This document shows positions 34,050 to 41,735 of a stretch of DNA of 64,000 nt, piece after piece (within the stretch, counting starts at the first letter, position 1; the number at the start of each line of letters is the position of its first letter). The position numbers and the translations under genes were made by a program. The stretch lies in contig NZ_JAPJDC010000001.1 of assembly GCF_026241855.1 (NCBI RefSeq), positions 3,596,001-3,660,000 on the forward strand, given 5' to 3'. This DNA comes from Curtobacterium flaccumfaciens pv. betae. GTDB taxonomy: Bacteria > Actinomycetota > Actinomycetes > Actinomycetales > Microbacteriaceae. The notes under the pieces were generated by a model. That model was given only the letters and a program-made list of their open reading frames with translations, searched no databases and was not told the DNA's origin.

Positions 34050-35159
34050 ATGACGACTGCACCCGAACCAGACCAGCACCCGGAGACCCCGGTGGTGCAC
34101 CTGTCCCGACGCGCCGCCCTCGAGGCCGAGCGCGCAGCCGCCCGCGGACCACAGCGTCGCAGCAAGACGGCCCCGGCCGCGAAGGCCGCCAAGCCGGCCA
34201 AGGCACCGAAGGCCGCCAAGCCGGCCAAGGTCGCAAAGCCGGCCAAGGCACCGAAGGCCGCGAAGGTCGCCAAGCCGGCGAAGTCCGTCGTGCTCGCGAC
34301 CAAGTCCTCGGCCACCGAGCCGGCCGGCCGCCGCTCCGCCGCCGCACGCGCCACCACCGAGCACGTCGACGACCGCATCCAGCGCGTCGTCCGCCGCCCC
34401 GCGCCCAGGGTGACCCGCGTCGCCAGCGCACCCCGGGCCTCCCGGTCGGCCCGTGCCGGACGCATCACCCTCACCAGCGCCGCCGCAGCCATCGCGATGT
34501 TCGCCGCCTCGGCGATGCCCGCACACGCGAGCGCCGGCACCTCGATGGCCACCTCGACCATCGCGCCCATCGTGCGCACCCAGGACTACGCCGTGACCCA
34601 GGCGGTCACGTCCGCCGGGTTCGACCGTGACGGGTTCACCGTCGGCGGTGGCTCGACCGTCACCACGACGACGGCTGGTTCCGCCGACACCGCGGCGATC
34701 GCCGGAGGCGCCGTGTCGTTCGGCGGCGCGGTCCGCTCGCCGTTCCCCGGCCCCGTGCAGATGAGCTCCGGCTTCGGGTACCGCTCGGCACCGTGCGGCG
34801 CGTGCTCGTCGCTGCACCAGGGCCTCGACTTCACCCCGGGCATGGGCACGCCGATCGGCGCCGTCGCCGCGGGCAAGGTCCGGGTCTCGGGCACCTACTT
34901 CTCGTACGGCAACGCGGTCATCATCGACCACGTGGTCGACGGCCGACAGGTGTCCACGCTCTACGGCCACATGATCCCCGGCTCCTCGCCGCTCAAGGTC
35001 GGCGACACCGTCGCTGCCGGGCAGTTCATCGGGCTCGTCGGGTCCTCCGGCGTCTCGACCGGTGCGCACCTGCACCTCGAGGTCCTGATGGACGGCGTCA
35101 CGCCGATCGACCCGGAGGCGTGGCTCGAAGCCCGCATCGGTCGCTCGCTCACCCTGTAG
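34050..35159 (+). CDS. M23 family metallopeptidase with Lys/Ala-rich N-terminal tail
   Basis: A 369-residue membrane-anchored or secreted peptidoglycan endopeptidase homologue. Residues 1-135 are cytoplasmic, with a histone-H1-like run of KAAKPAK/KAPKAAK repeats at about 40-80 and further Arg-rich sequence. A hydrophobic signal/anchor follows (about 138-160, ending AMPAHASAG). The M23 domain has FGYRSAP, the zinc ligands in HQGLDF and HLHLEV, and the YGHM and GSSGVSTGAH motifs, so catalytic residues are intact. It should cleave cross-links in the cell wall. The long basic tail is unusual for the family. Transcribed singly. Confidence 0.9.
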   Translation: MTTAPEPDQHPETPVVHLSRRAALEAERAAARGPQRRSKTAPAAKAAKPAKAPKAAKPAKVAKPAKAPKAAKVAKPAKSVVLATKSSATEPAGRRSAAARATTEHVDDRIQRVVRRPAPRVTRVASAPRASRSARAGRITLTSAAAAIAMFAASAMPAHASAGTSMATSTIAPIVRTQDYAVTQAVTSAGFDRDGFTVGGGSTVTTTTAGSADTAAIAGGAVSFGGAVRSPFPGPVQMSSGFGYRSAPCGACSSLHQGLDFTPGMGTPIGAVAAGKVRVSGTYFSYGNAVIIDHVVDGRQVSTLYGHMIPGSSPLKVGDTVAAGQFIGLVGSSGVSTGAHLHLEVLMDGVTPIDPEAWLEARIGRSLTL

Positions 35160-35303
35160 CGACCGCTTCCGCCGCGACGCGGGATCCACAGCCGCTGTCG
35201 AGCGGCAGCACGGTGATGTCCCAGTCGGCCTGTGCAGACTCACAGGCATGGACGATCCCCACAGACCGCCCGCCCGTCGTCGATCCGAGGCGGCTGCCCG
35301 CTG

Positions 35304-36578
35304 ATGGGCGCCGACACCTGGATCGCCTTCGGGCTCGTCATCCTCTTCGTGCTCGTCGGCGGGGTCTTCGCGGCCGCCGAGATCGCACTCGTCTCCCTCC
35401 GCGAATCCCAGCTGCAGCAGCTCGAACGCCGCGGCCCCCGGGGGATGCGGGTCGCCGAGCTCGGCCGTGACCCGAACCGGTTCCTGTCCGCCGTGCAGAT
35501 CGGCGTGACCGTCGCCGGGTTCTTCTCCGCCGCGTACGGTGCGTCCTCGATCGCACCCGACGTCGCACCGCTGTTCCAGGGACTCGGCCTCGAGCAGGGC
35601 ACCGCCGAAGCCGTCGCGCTGGTGCTGATGACCCTCGTCATCGCGTACCTGTCGCTCGTGTTCGGCGAGCTCGTGCCGAAGCGCCTCGCCCTGCAGCGTG
35701 CCGAGGGCTTCTCGATGGCCGTCGCCCCGACCCTGGAGCGCTTCGCGGTGCTGATGCGGCCGGTGATCTGGCTGCTCTCGAAGTCCACCGACACCGTCGT
35801 GCGACTGCTCGGTGGCGACCCGGACGCCCGCAGCGAGTCGATGAGCACCGAGGAGCTCCGCGGCCTGGTCGACGAGCACACCGGCGTCGACGAGCAGGGA
35901 CGCCGGATCGCCCGCAGCGCCCTGGACGCCGGTGACCGCATCCTGCGCGAGTCGATGCGCCCCTGGTACGACGTGTCGACACTGGACGCCGGCCTCTCCG
36001 TCGCCGACGCCACCGACCAGGCCATCGCAGCCGGGCACACCCGGTACCTCGTGACCTCCGGCGGGCGCGACGAGGTCCAGGGCTTCGTGCACCTCCGTGA
36101 CCTGCTGCGTCCGGTCGACCCCTCGGCCCCGGTCGCCACGCTCGTCCGGCCGGTGCTCGCCCTGCCCGAGACGAAGTCGCTGTCGAGTGCGATCGCGGAC
36201 ATGCGCACCGACGGCCACCAGATCGCCCTGGTGGTCGACGAGTACGGCGGCAGCGCCGGCATGGTCACGCTCGAGGCGCTGCTCGAGGACCTCGTCGGCC
36301 GCATCCGCGACGAGTGGGACTCCAGCGAGTACGACGAGTCGATGCTGGCTCACGACGGGGTCGACGGGGCCACGGTGCTCGAGGACCTGGCCGCGGACGG
36401 CGGTCCCGTCCTGCCGGACGGCGACTACGAGACCGTGGGTGGGCTCGTGCAGGTGCAGCTGGACCGCGTACCCGAGGTCGGTGACGTCGTCCTGGCCGGC
36501 GGACACCGCCTCGAGGTGACCGCCATGGACGGTCACCGTGTCGCGCGGGTGCGGATCGGGGCCGACGCCGCGCCCTGA
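35304..36578 (+). CDS. Hemolysin family protein (CNNM/DUF21 + CBS + CorC_HlyC)
   Basis: A 424-residue membrane protein of the CorC/HlyC/CNNM family, linked to magnesium or other cation efflux. The CNNM (DUF21) domain with about three to four TM segments spans residues 1-190 (GVFAAAEIALVSLRESQLQQLE, FGELVPKRLALQRAEG). The paired CBS domains run to about 335 (MRPWYDVSTLDA, ALVVDEYGGSAGMVTLEALLEDLVG). The C-terminal CorC_HlyC domain is about 345-424 (GGLVQVQLDRVPEVGDVV). The ATG at 35304 gives the normal N-terminus. No toxin activity should be inferred from the name. Confidence 0.92.
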   Translation: MGADTWIAFGLVILFVLVGGVFAAAEIALVSLRESQLQQLERRGPRGMRVAELGRDPNRFLSAVQIGVTVAGFFSAAYGASSIAPDVAPLFQGLGLEQGTAEAVALVLMTLVIAYLSLVFGELVPKRLALQRAEGFSMAVAPTLERFAVLMRPVIWLLSKSTDTVVRLLGGDPDARSESMSTEELRGLVDEHTGVDEQGRRIARSALDAGDRILRESMRPWYDVSTLDAGLSVADATDQAIAAGHTRYLVTSGGRDEVQGFVHLRDLLRPVDPSAPVATLVRPVLALPETKSLSSAIADMRTDGHQIALVVDEYGGSAGMVTLEALLEDLVGRIRDEWDSSEYDESMLAHDGVDGATVLEDLAADGGPVLPDGDYETVGGLVQVQLDRVPEVGDVVLAGGHRLEVTAMDGHRVARVRIGADAAP

Positions 36579-36599
36579 CCGCGGCCCCACAGCGGTCGG

Positions 36600-37190
36600 G
36601 AGGCCCGTGGCGACGGGCGGTCGCAACACCCCGCCAGACGCCGACGAGCGGTCACAGGCCGTCGTCTACGGCACCACCAGCCGACCGGTCGCGACCACCC
36701 GGCGGGCGGCACGCGACGTGTCGCGACCGGTCGGGCACGGCCGGTCACGCAACGGAACGCGACCAGACGGCGTACGGGAGACGCGTGGCGGGGCCGCCCC
36801 GCGCCTCCCGTCCGCTCCGGGCGGTCGCAACACCCCGCGGGACGCCGGCGAGCGGTCACAGGCCGTCGTCTACGGCGCCACCAGCCGACAGGTCGCGACC
36901 ACCCGGCGGGCAGCACGCGACGTGTCGCGACCGGTCGGGCACGGCCGGTCACGCAACGGAACGCGACCAGACGGCGTACGGGAGACGCGTGGCGGGGCCG
37001 CCCCGCGCCTCCCGTCCGCTCCGGGCGGTCGCAACACCCCGCCAGACGCCGACGAGCGGTCACAGGCCGTCGCCTGCGGCGCCACCAGCCGACAGGTCGC
37101 GACGGGACGGCACACGGCACGCTACGTGTCGTGACCAGTCAGCGACGGCCGGCGGCCCCGCCACGGCCCTCCCGCCTGCCGGACGCACGG
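36600..37190. repeat. 204-bp tandem repeat (two full copies, a degenerate third)
   Basis: The 634-bp gap between the CNNM/CBS gene and the HTH gene is filled by a tandem repeat. Unit 1 runs 36621-36824 and unit 2 36825-37028, both starting TCGCAACACCCCGC and differing at about six positions. Unit 3 starts at 37029 and diverges after about 90 bp. Each full unit contains several TCGCGACC/GGTCGCGA elements and ends in an 18-bp hairpin of the family A type (36774-36811 and 36978-37015). Long open frames cross it in several frames on both strands purely because stop codons are rare at this GC content; I see no real gene. Function unknown. Confidence 0.85.
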
Positions 37191-37200
37191 CCCGGGCACG

Positions 37201-37206
37201 TACGCT
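37201..37206 (+). promoter_or_regulatory. -10 box of leaderless HTH regulator gene
   Basis: TACGCT followed by 6 nt and the ATG at 37213. Confidence 0.5.
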
Positions 37207-37212
37207 CGTCGC

Positions 37213-38124
37213 ATGGGTATCGACGTGCGCAACGAGATCCGCGACTTCTTGTCCTCCAGGCGGGCGCGGCTCACCCCCGAGCAGGTCGGCATGCCGTCGT
37301 TCGGCGGCGGGGTCCGACGCGTGCCCGGGCTGCGTCGGCACGAGGTCGCCATGCTCGCCGGCGTCAGCGTCGACTACTACACGCGACTCGAGCGCGGTTC
37401 GCTCAAGGGCGTCTCGGACAGCGTGCTCGAGGGCCTGGCGAGCGCCCTGCAGCTCGACGAGGACGAGCGCGCGCACCTGTGGGACCTCACGCGCCTGGCG
37501 AACTCCGGCGCGAAGGTCATGCACCGGAACGTGCCAACCCGCGTGCGCCCCGGCGTGCAGCGGCTGCTCGACGCCATCACCGGCGCACCGGCCTGGGTGC
37601 GGAACGAGCGCGGGGACGTCGTCGCGACGAACGAGCTCGGCCGTGCCCTGTACGCACCGCTCTTCGCCGGCCCCGGACGCCCGGTGAACACCGCACGCTT
37701 CACGTTCCTCGACCCGGCCGCCCGCGACTTCTTCCCGGACTGGGCGCAGACCGCGAAGGACGCCGTGGCCGTGCTCCGGACCGCCGCGGTGTCGAACCCC
37801 TGCGAGCCGGGGCTCATCACGCTCGTCGGTGAGCTCTCCACCCGGAGCGAGGAGTTCCGCGGCTGGTGGGCCGCCCACGACGTCCGGATGCAGCGCACCG
37901 GCAAGAAGCGCATCGACCACCCGATCGTGGGGGAGCTGCGGCTGTCCTACGAGGCGCTCGACCTGGTCGCCGACCCCGGTCTGACGCTGTTCTCGTACTC
38001 GGCCGAACCGGGCAGCGAGTCCGAGCGGTCGCTCGCGCTGCTCGGCAGCTGGGCCGCGACGGAGCGGGCCGAGCAGTACGCGGCCCTGCGCGAGTCGGAG
38101 TCCGAGTCCGAGTCGGTCGACTGA
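37213..38124 (+). CDS. XRE-type HTH regulator with MmyB-like ligand domain
   Basis: A 303-residue regulator. Residues about 10-80 form an XRE-type helix-turn-helix (IRDFLSSRRARLTPEQVGMP, LRRHEVAMLAGVSVDYYTRLERG); residues 110-275 match the MmyB-like ligand-binding domain (RFTFLDPAARDFFPDWAQ, EFRGWWAAHDVR, IDHPIVGELRLSYEAL). It ends in a simple Glu-Ser repeat. Ligands of this family are thought to be fatty acids or similar, by family. It is a paralogue of the protein at 51795. The methyltransferase gene begins 32 bp downstream. Confidence 0.9.
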   Translation: MGIDVRNEIRDFLSSRRARLTPEQVGMPSFGGGVRRVPGLRRHEVAMLAGVSVDYYTRLERGSLKGVSDSVLEGLASALQLDEDERAHLWDLTRLANSGAKVMHRNVPTRVRPGVQRLLDAITGAPAWVRNERGDVVATNELGRALYAPLFAGPGRPVNTARFTFLDPAARDFFPDWAQTAKDAVAVLRTAAVSNPCEPGLITLVGELSTRSEEFRGWWAAHDVRMQRTGKKRIDHPIVGELRLSYEALDLVADPGLTLFSYSAEPGSESERSLALLGSWAATERAEQYAALRESESESESVD

Positions 38125-38143
38125 CCCGGCGCCCGCGGGTTCG

Positions 38144-38149
38144 TAGGGT
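38144..38149 (+). promoter_or_regulatory. -10 box of leaderless methyltransferase gene
   Basis: TAGGGT, then 6 nt, then the GTG at 38156. Confidence 0.45.
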
Positions 38150-38155
38150 GGGGAC

Positions 38156-38908
38156 GTGACGAGGACCACGGACGGCTCAGCAGGGGATGCGGACCGCCGG
38201 CAGCACCGCCGGCCCGAACCCGCGTTCGCCCGCGCGGTTGCGAAGGCACTCGGAGACGCCCGGACCGTGCTCGACATCGGTACCGGTACCGGTGCCGCTG
38301 CCCGTTCGTACGCGCCGACCGATCGCGACGTGACCGCCGTGGAGCCCGCCGGAGACCTGCCCTTCGCCGACGACACCTTCGACGCCGCGATGACGACCTT
38401 CTCGATGCACGAGTGGCATGACCTCGAACGCGTGCTCGCCGAGGTGCGTCGCGTGACCCGGGGCCCCGTCGTGGTCCTGACGTTCGACCCCGACCGCATC
38501 GAGCGCTCCTGGCTCGCCGAGTACGCGCCCGAGGTGCTGTCGGCCGACGCCCGTCGCCATCCGGCACTGCCGCGGATCGCCGACGCGCTGGGCGACGACA
38601 CCGTGACGAGCACCCCGTTGCCGATCCCGTTCACGTGCGTCGACGGGTTCGCCGAGGCGTACTACGCCCGCCCCGAGCGACTGCTCGACCCCGGCGTGCG
38701 CCAGGCGGACCCGGCGTGGGGACTGGTCGACGAGTTCACCGTCCGGCGGTCGGTGGCAGCGCTCCGGACCGCGCTGGAGTCGGGGGAGTGGGATCGGCGG
38801 CACGGGTCGCTCCGGATCCGCCCGACGTACGAGGGCTCGGTCGTCCTGGTCACGGCGACGCCGAACCGACCGCAGGCGGACCGGGCCGGGCTTGACACCC
38901 GGTCGTAG
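38156..38908 (+). CDS. Class I SAM-dependent methyltransferase
   Basis: A 250-residue methyltransferase. Motif I is VLDIGTGTGAAARSYAP (about residue 38), followed by TAVEPAGDLPFADDTFDAAMTTFSMHEW, the post-motif strands of the Methyltransf_11 type, and VLAEVRRVTRGPVVVLTFDP. The acceptor is unknown. The GTG start has TAGGGT 6 nt upstream, so its own leaderless transcript is likely even though the HTH gene is just 5'. A TTGACA at 38892 overlaps the end of the gene. Confidence 0.87.
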   Translation: MTRTTDGSAGDADRRQHRRPEPAFARAVAKALGDARTVLDIGTGTGAAARSYAPTDRDVTAVEPAGDLPFADDTFDAAMTTFSMHEWHDLERVLAEVRRVTRGPVVVLTFDPDRIERSWLAEYAPEVLSADARRHPALPRIADALGDDTVTSTPLPIPFTCVDGFAEAYYARPERLLDPGVRQADPAWGLVDEFTVRRSVAALRTALESGEWDRRHGSLRIRPTYEGSVVLVTATPNRPQADRAGLDTRS

Positions 38909-38911
38909 GCT
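38906..38911 (+). promoter_or_regulatory. -10 box of leader-peptide/FBP transcript
   Basis: TAGGCT with exactly 6 nt to the GTG of the 16-codon leader frame. It is identical to the box serving the CrtI-like gene. A TTGACA at 38892-38897 is only 8 bp away, too close for a normal -35. Confidence 0.5.
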
Positions 38912-38917
38912 GGTCGG

Positions 38918-38968
38918 GTGAGCTTCCAGGAGGTGGTCGGCGCCCGTATCGCCGGCATCAGGGCGTGA
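38918..38968 (+). CDS. Putative leader peptide upstream of FBP gene
   Basis: A 16-codon frame starting with GTG, encoding MSFQEVVGARIAGIRA. The GTG stands exactly 6 nt after TAGGCT, the arrangement of the leaderless genes in this window, so it should be translated from the first base of the mRNA. The FBP gene starts 109 nt after its stop. AGGAGGT inside the frame (38928-38934) is complementary to ACCTCCT at 39015-39021. This is the layout of an attenuation leader, but no experimental or comparative evidence is available here. Confidence 0.5.
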   Translation: MSFQEVVGARIAGIRA

Positions 38969-39023
38969 GGCCCTCGGTCGTGCCCTCGGGTGCGGCCGCC
39001 CTCGTCGAACCCTGACCTCCTCC

Positions 39024-39056
39024 GCCCGGTGCGGTGTGCGTCCGCACGCCCCGGGC
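39024..39056 (+). promoter_or_regulatory. Hairpin before FBP start codon
   Basis: GTGCGG and CCGCAC (39029-39034 and 39042-39047) form a stem with a 7-nt loop, extended by GCCCG/CGGGC with a 4-nt bulge. It ends about 20 nt before the FBP ATG. It could restrict ribosome access or act with the leader frame; inference. Confidence 0.4.
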
Positions 39057-39076
39057 CCGCACGAAAGCGATCACCC

Positions 39077-39559
39077 ATGCTCCCCATCGTGGAGAAGACC
39101 CTCCGCACGTCCTTCGTCAACGCCTCGCGCAAGGAGGTGTCCGACCTCACGCTGCCCGCCGACTTCGAGACACTCGACTGGGACGCGCTCGACTACCTCG
39201 GCTGGCGCGACCCGAAGATCGGGCGGCGTGCGTACGCCGTCGTGCCGACCCTGGACGGCGACCTGATCGGCATCCTGTTCCGGCAGGCCGAGGCCTCGCC
39301 CCGCTCCCGTGCCCAGTGCTCGTGGTGCCAGGACGTCAAGCTGCCGAACGACGTCGCGTTCTACAGCGCGAAACGGTCCGGGCCGGCCGGACGGAACGGC
39401 AACACCGTCGGCACCCTGGTGTGCCAGGACTTCCAGTGCTCGCGGAATGTCCGGAAGCTGCCGCCGCCCGCCTACGAGGGCTACGACGTCGAGGCAGCGC
39501 GCCTCCGGCGCATCGAGGACCTGCAGGTCCGGGCCGCGTCCTTCGCCGCCGAGGTCTGA
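39077..39559 (+). CDS. FBP domain protein (EF-G-binding-like, treble-clef zinc finger)
   Basis: A 160-residue protein of the FBP_C/FusB-like group. The zinc-finger cysteines are visible in QCSWCQDV and LVCQDFQCSRNVR (about residues 76-121). FusB-type proteins bind elongation factor G and free it from ribosomes stalled by fusidic acid; the actinobacterial homologues are mostly uncharacterised, so this role is by family only. The ATG at 39077 is chosen because the N-terminus MLPIVEKTLRTSFVNASRKE is typical; the frame extends 5' through the leader without family sequence. Preceded by a probable leader peptide and hairpin. Confidence 0.85.
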   Translation: MLPIVEKTLRTSFVNASRKEVSDLTLPADFETLDWDALDYLGWRDPKIGRRAYAVVPTLDGDLIGILFRQAEASPRSRAQCSWCQDVKLPNDVAFYSAKRSGPAGRNGNTVGTLVCQDFQCSRNVRKLPPPAYEGYDVEAARLRRIEDLQVRAASFAAEV

Positions 39560-39642
39560 GACGCCGGCGTCCTCGGAAGACGCCGCCGAGTCAGCGAAAC
39601 GCCGCCGGATTCGGAGGCGTCTCGCGCTGACGCCGGCGTCTC
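39558..39642. repeat. Nested long palindrome after FBP gene
   Basis: GAGACGCCGGCGTC (39558-39571, overlapping the stop codon) and GACGCCGGCGTCTC (39629-39642) are perfect 14-bp inverted copies, and AGACGCC/GGCGTCT pairs form an inner stem. Probably a terminator-like structure; sequence unrelated to families A and B. Confidence 0.6.
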
Positions 39643-39672
39643 GCGTCCGCAAACGCGACTGACGACGGACGG

Positions 39673-39704
39673 GAGGCCCGTGACGGATCCGCCACGGGCC
39701 TCCA
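39673..39704. terminator. Family A palindrome / bidirectional terminator
   Basis: Two 15-nt arms (GGAGGCCCGTGACGG and CCGCCACGGGCCTCC) with one mismatch and a 2-nt loop, between the convergent FBP and aldo/keto reductase genes. Confidence 0.78.
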
Positions 39705-39723
39705 GGCCGTCATCCGGTCGCGT

Positions 39724-40710
<987 letters not shown>

Positions 40711-40821
40711 GCTGCAGGTCTACTCCCGGTCCCCCTGACGGCGGGAGGCACTGGCTGTACCCGCCTCCGCACCACTACGCTGCGAGGGACGGGGCAGACG
40801 CCCCGGGCTCGGGGGAGTGTC

Positions 40822-41058
40822 GTGGTCGTCATCTGGATCGTCATCGCCGTGGTCGTCGTGCTCGGCGCCCTGCTCGTCGTGCTCGAGGTGCAGAACCGCC
40901 GTCGGCGGCGAGCGCTCGAGGACCTCGAGGACTTCTCCGACCCCACCGCCGGGTCACGTGCCATGGTCGAGGCCGACGCCGCTCGATCGACGGCCGAAGG
41001 GGTGTCGAGGACCGCGCACCCGGGTGGCAGCGCCTCCAGCGGGATGTTCTCCGGCTGA
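40822..41058 (+). CDS. Small single-TM hypothetical protein
   Basis: A 78-residue protein. It begins with a TM helix VVVIWIVIAVVVVLGALLVVLEV, followed by an Arg-rich stop-transfer NRRRRR and a polar cytoplasmic tail. The GTG at 40822 with GGGGGAG upstream is the only sensible start; the open frame extends far 5' antisense to the aldo/keto reductase gene. A TACGCT box at 40777-40782 may be its -10 element. Function unknown. Confidence 0.65.
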   Translation: MVVIWIVIAVVVVLGALLVVLEVQNRRRRRALEDLEDFSDPTAGSRAMVEADAARSTAEGVSRTAHPGGSASSGMFSG

Positions 41059-41180
41059 CCCACCCGGCCGCTCCGGCGGTTGTGCGAAGCAGCGGATCGC
41101 GGTGACCCGGACTGCCCGCGCTTCGTGAGGTTCCTCCAAGGTGCTCGCACGATTGGTCCGCGCACTGGTGTGATCGTCCC

Positions 41181-41726
41181 GTGAACCTGTACTTCCGACT
41201 GCTCCTGCTGCAGCTGCGCACACGTCTGCGCGCTCGGGTGGGTGGGCGCCGCCGGGCGTCGCTCTGGGACGAGGTGCGGACGCCGTTCCGGGTGGTCCCG
41301 ACCGACCTCGACCCGCTGCGGCACGTCAACAACGGCAAGTACCTGTCGATGCTCGACCTCGGTCGGCTCGACCTGATGCTCCGCTCCGGGTACTGGGCCG
41401 CGCTGTCCGAGCACGGCTGGTACCCCGTCGTCTCGGCGCAGACGATCACGTACAAGCGGTCGCTGACGCTCGGGCAGCGGTTCGAGCTCCGCACCCACGT
41501 GCTCGGGGTCGACGACCGTGCCGTGTACCTGGAGCAGACGTTCGTGCGAGGGGGTGCCGTGATGGCCCGCGCCGTGGTGCAGGCCCGGTTCCTGCGGCGT
41601 TCCGGCGGGACGGTGCCGACCGCGGACCTGCTCCAGGCCGCGGGTGGCGCGGACCGCGACCTGACCGTGCCCGACTGGGTGCACGACTGGGCGAGTGCGA
41701 CCCGGATCAGCAGTGGCGCGGCGTAG
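41181..41726 (+). CDS. Hotdog-fold acyl-CoA thioesterase
   Basis: A 181-residue thioesterase of the 4-hydroxybenzoyl-CoA thioesterase/YbgC-like type. The catalytic segment VVPTDLDPLRHVNNGKYLSMLDLGRLDLM (about 38-66) holds the Asp and the HVNNG motif, and the hotdog helix and strands follow (ITYKRSLTLGQRFELRTHVLG, AVYLEQTFVRGG). It should hydrolyse an acyl-CoA in the cytoplasm. The N-terminus is Leu/Arg-rich and may touch the membrane. The flavoprotein gene starts 9 nt after its stop, so they may be one operon. Confidence 0.87.
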   Translation: MNLYFRLLLLQLRTRLRARVGGRRRASLWDEVRTPFRVVPTDLDPLRHVNNGKYLSMLDLGRLDLMLRSGYWAALSEHGWYPVVSAQTITYKRSLTLGQRFELRTHVLGVDDRAVYLEQTFVRGGAVMARAVVQARFLRRSGGTVPTADLLQAAGGADRDLTVPDWVHDWASATRISSGAA

Positions 41727-41735
41727 ACAGGTCCG

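Noticed and set aside
36538..37134. Long open reading frames on both strands across the 204-bp tandem repeat
   Set aside because: They exist in several frames on both strands at once, repeat with the DNA unit, and have Arg/Gly/Thr-rich composition without any domain. Stop codons are simply rare at this GC content.
36600..37190. CRISPR array
   Set aside because: Units are 204 bp and directly abutting with no unique spacers, and no cas gene is present.
38892..38897. TTGACA as -35 element of the leader transcript
   Set aside because: It is only 8 bp from the TAGGCT box, too close for a sigma-70-type promoter; probably chance.
38990..39076. N-terminal extension of the FBP protein
   Set aside because: The upstream in-frame sequence is Pro/Arg-rich, covers a hairpin and has no family similarity; the ATG at 39077 gives the expected N-terminus.
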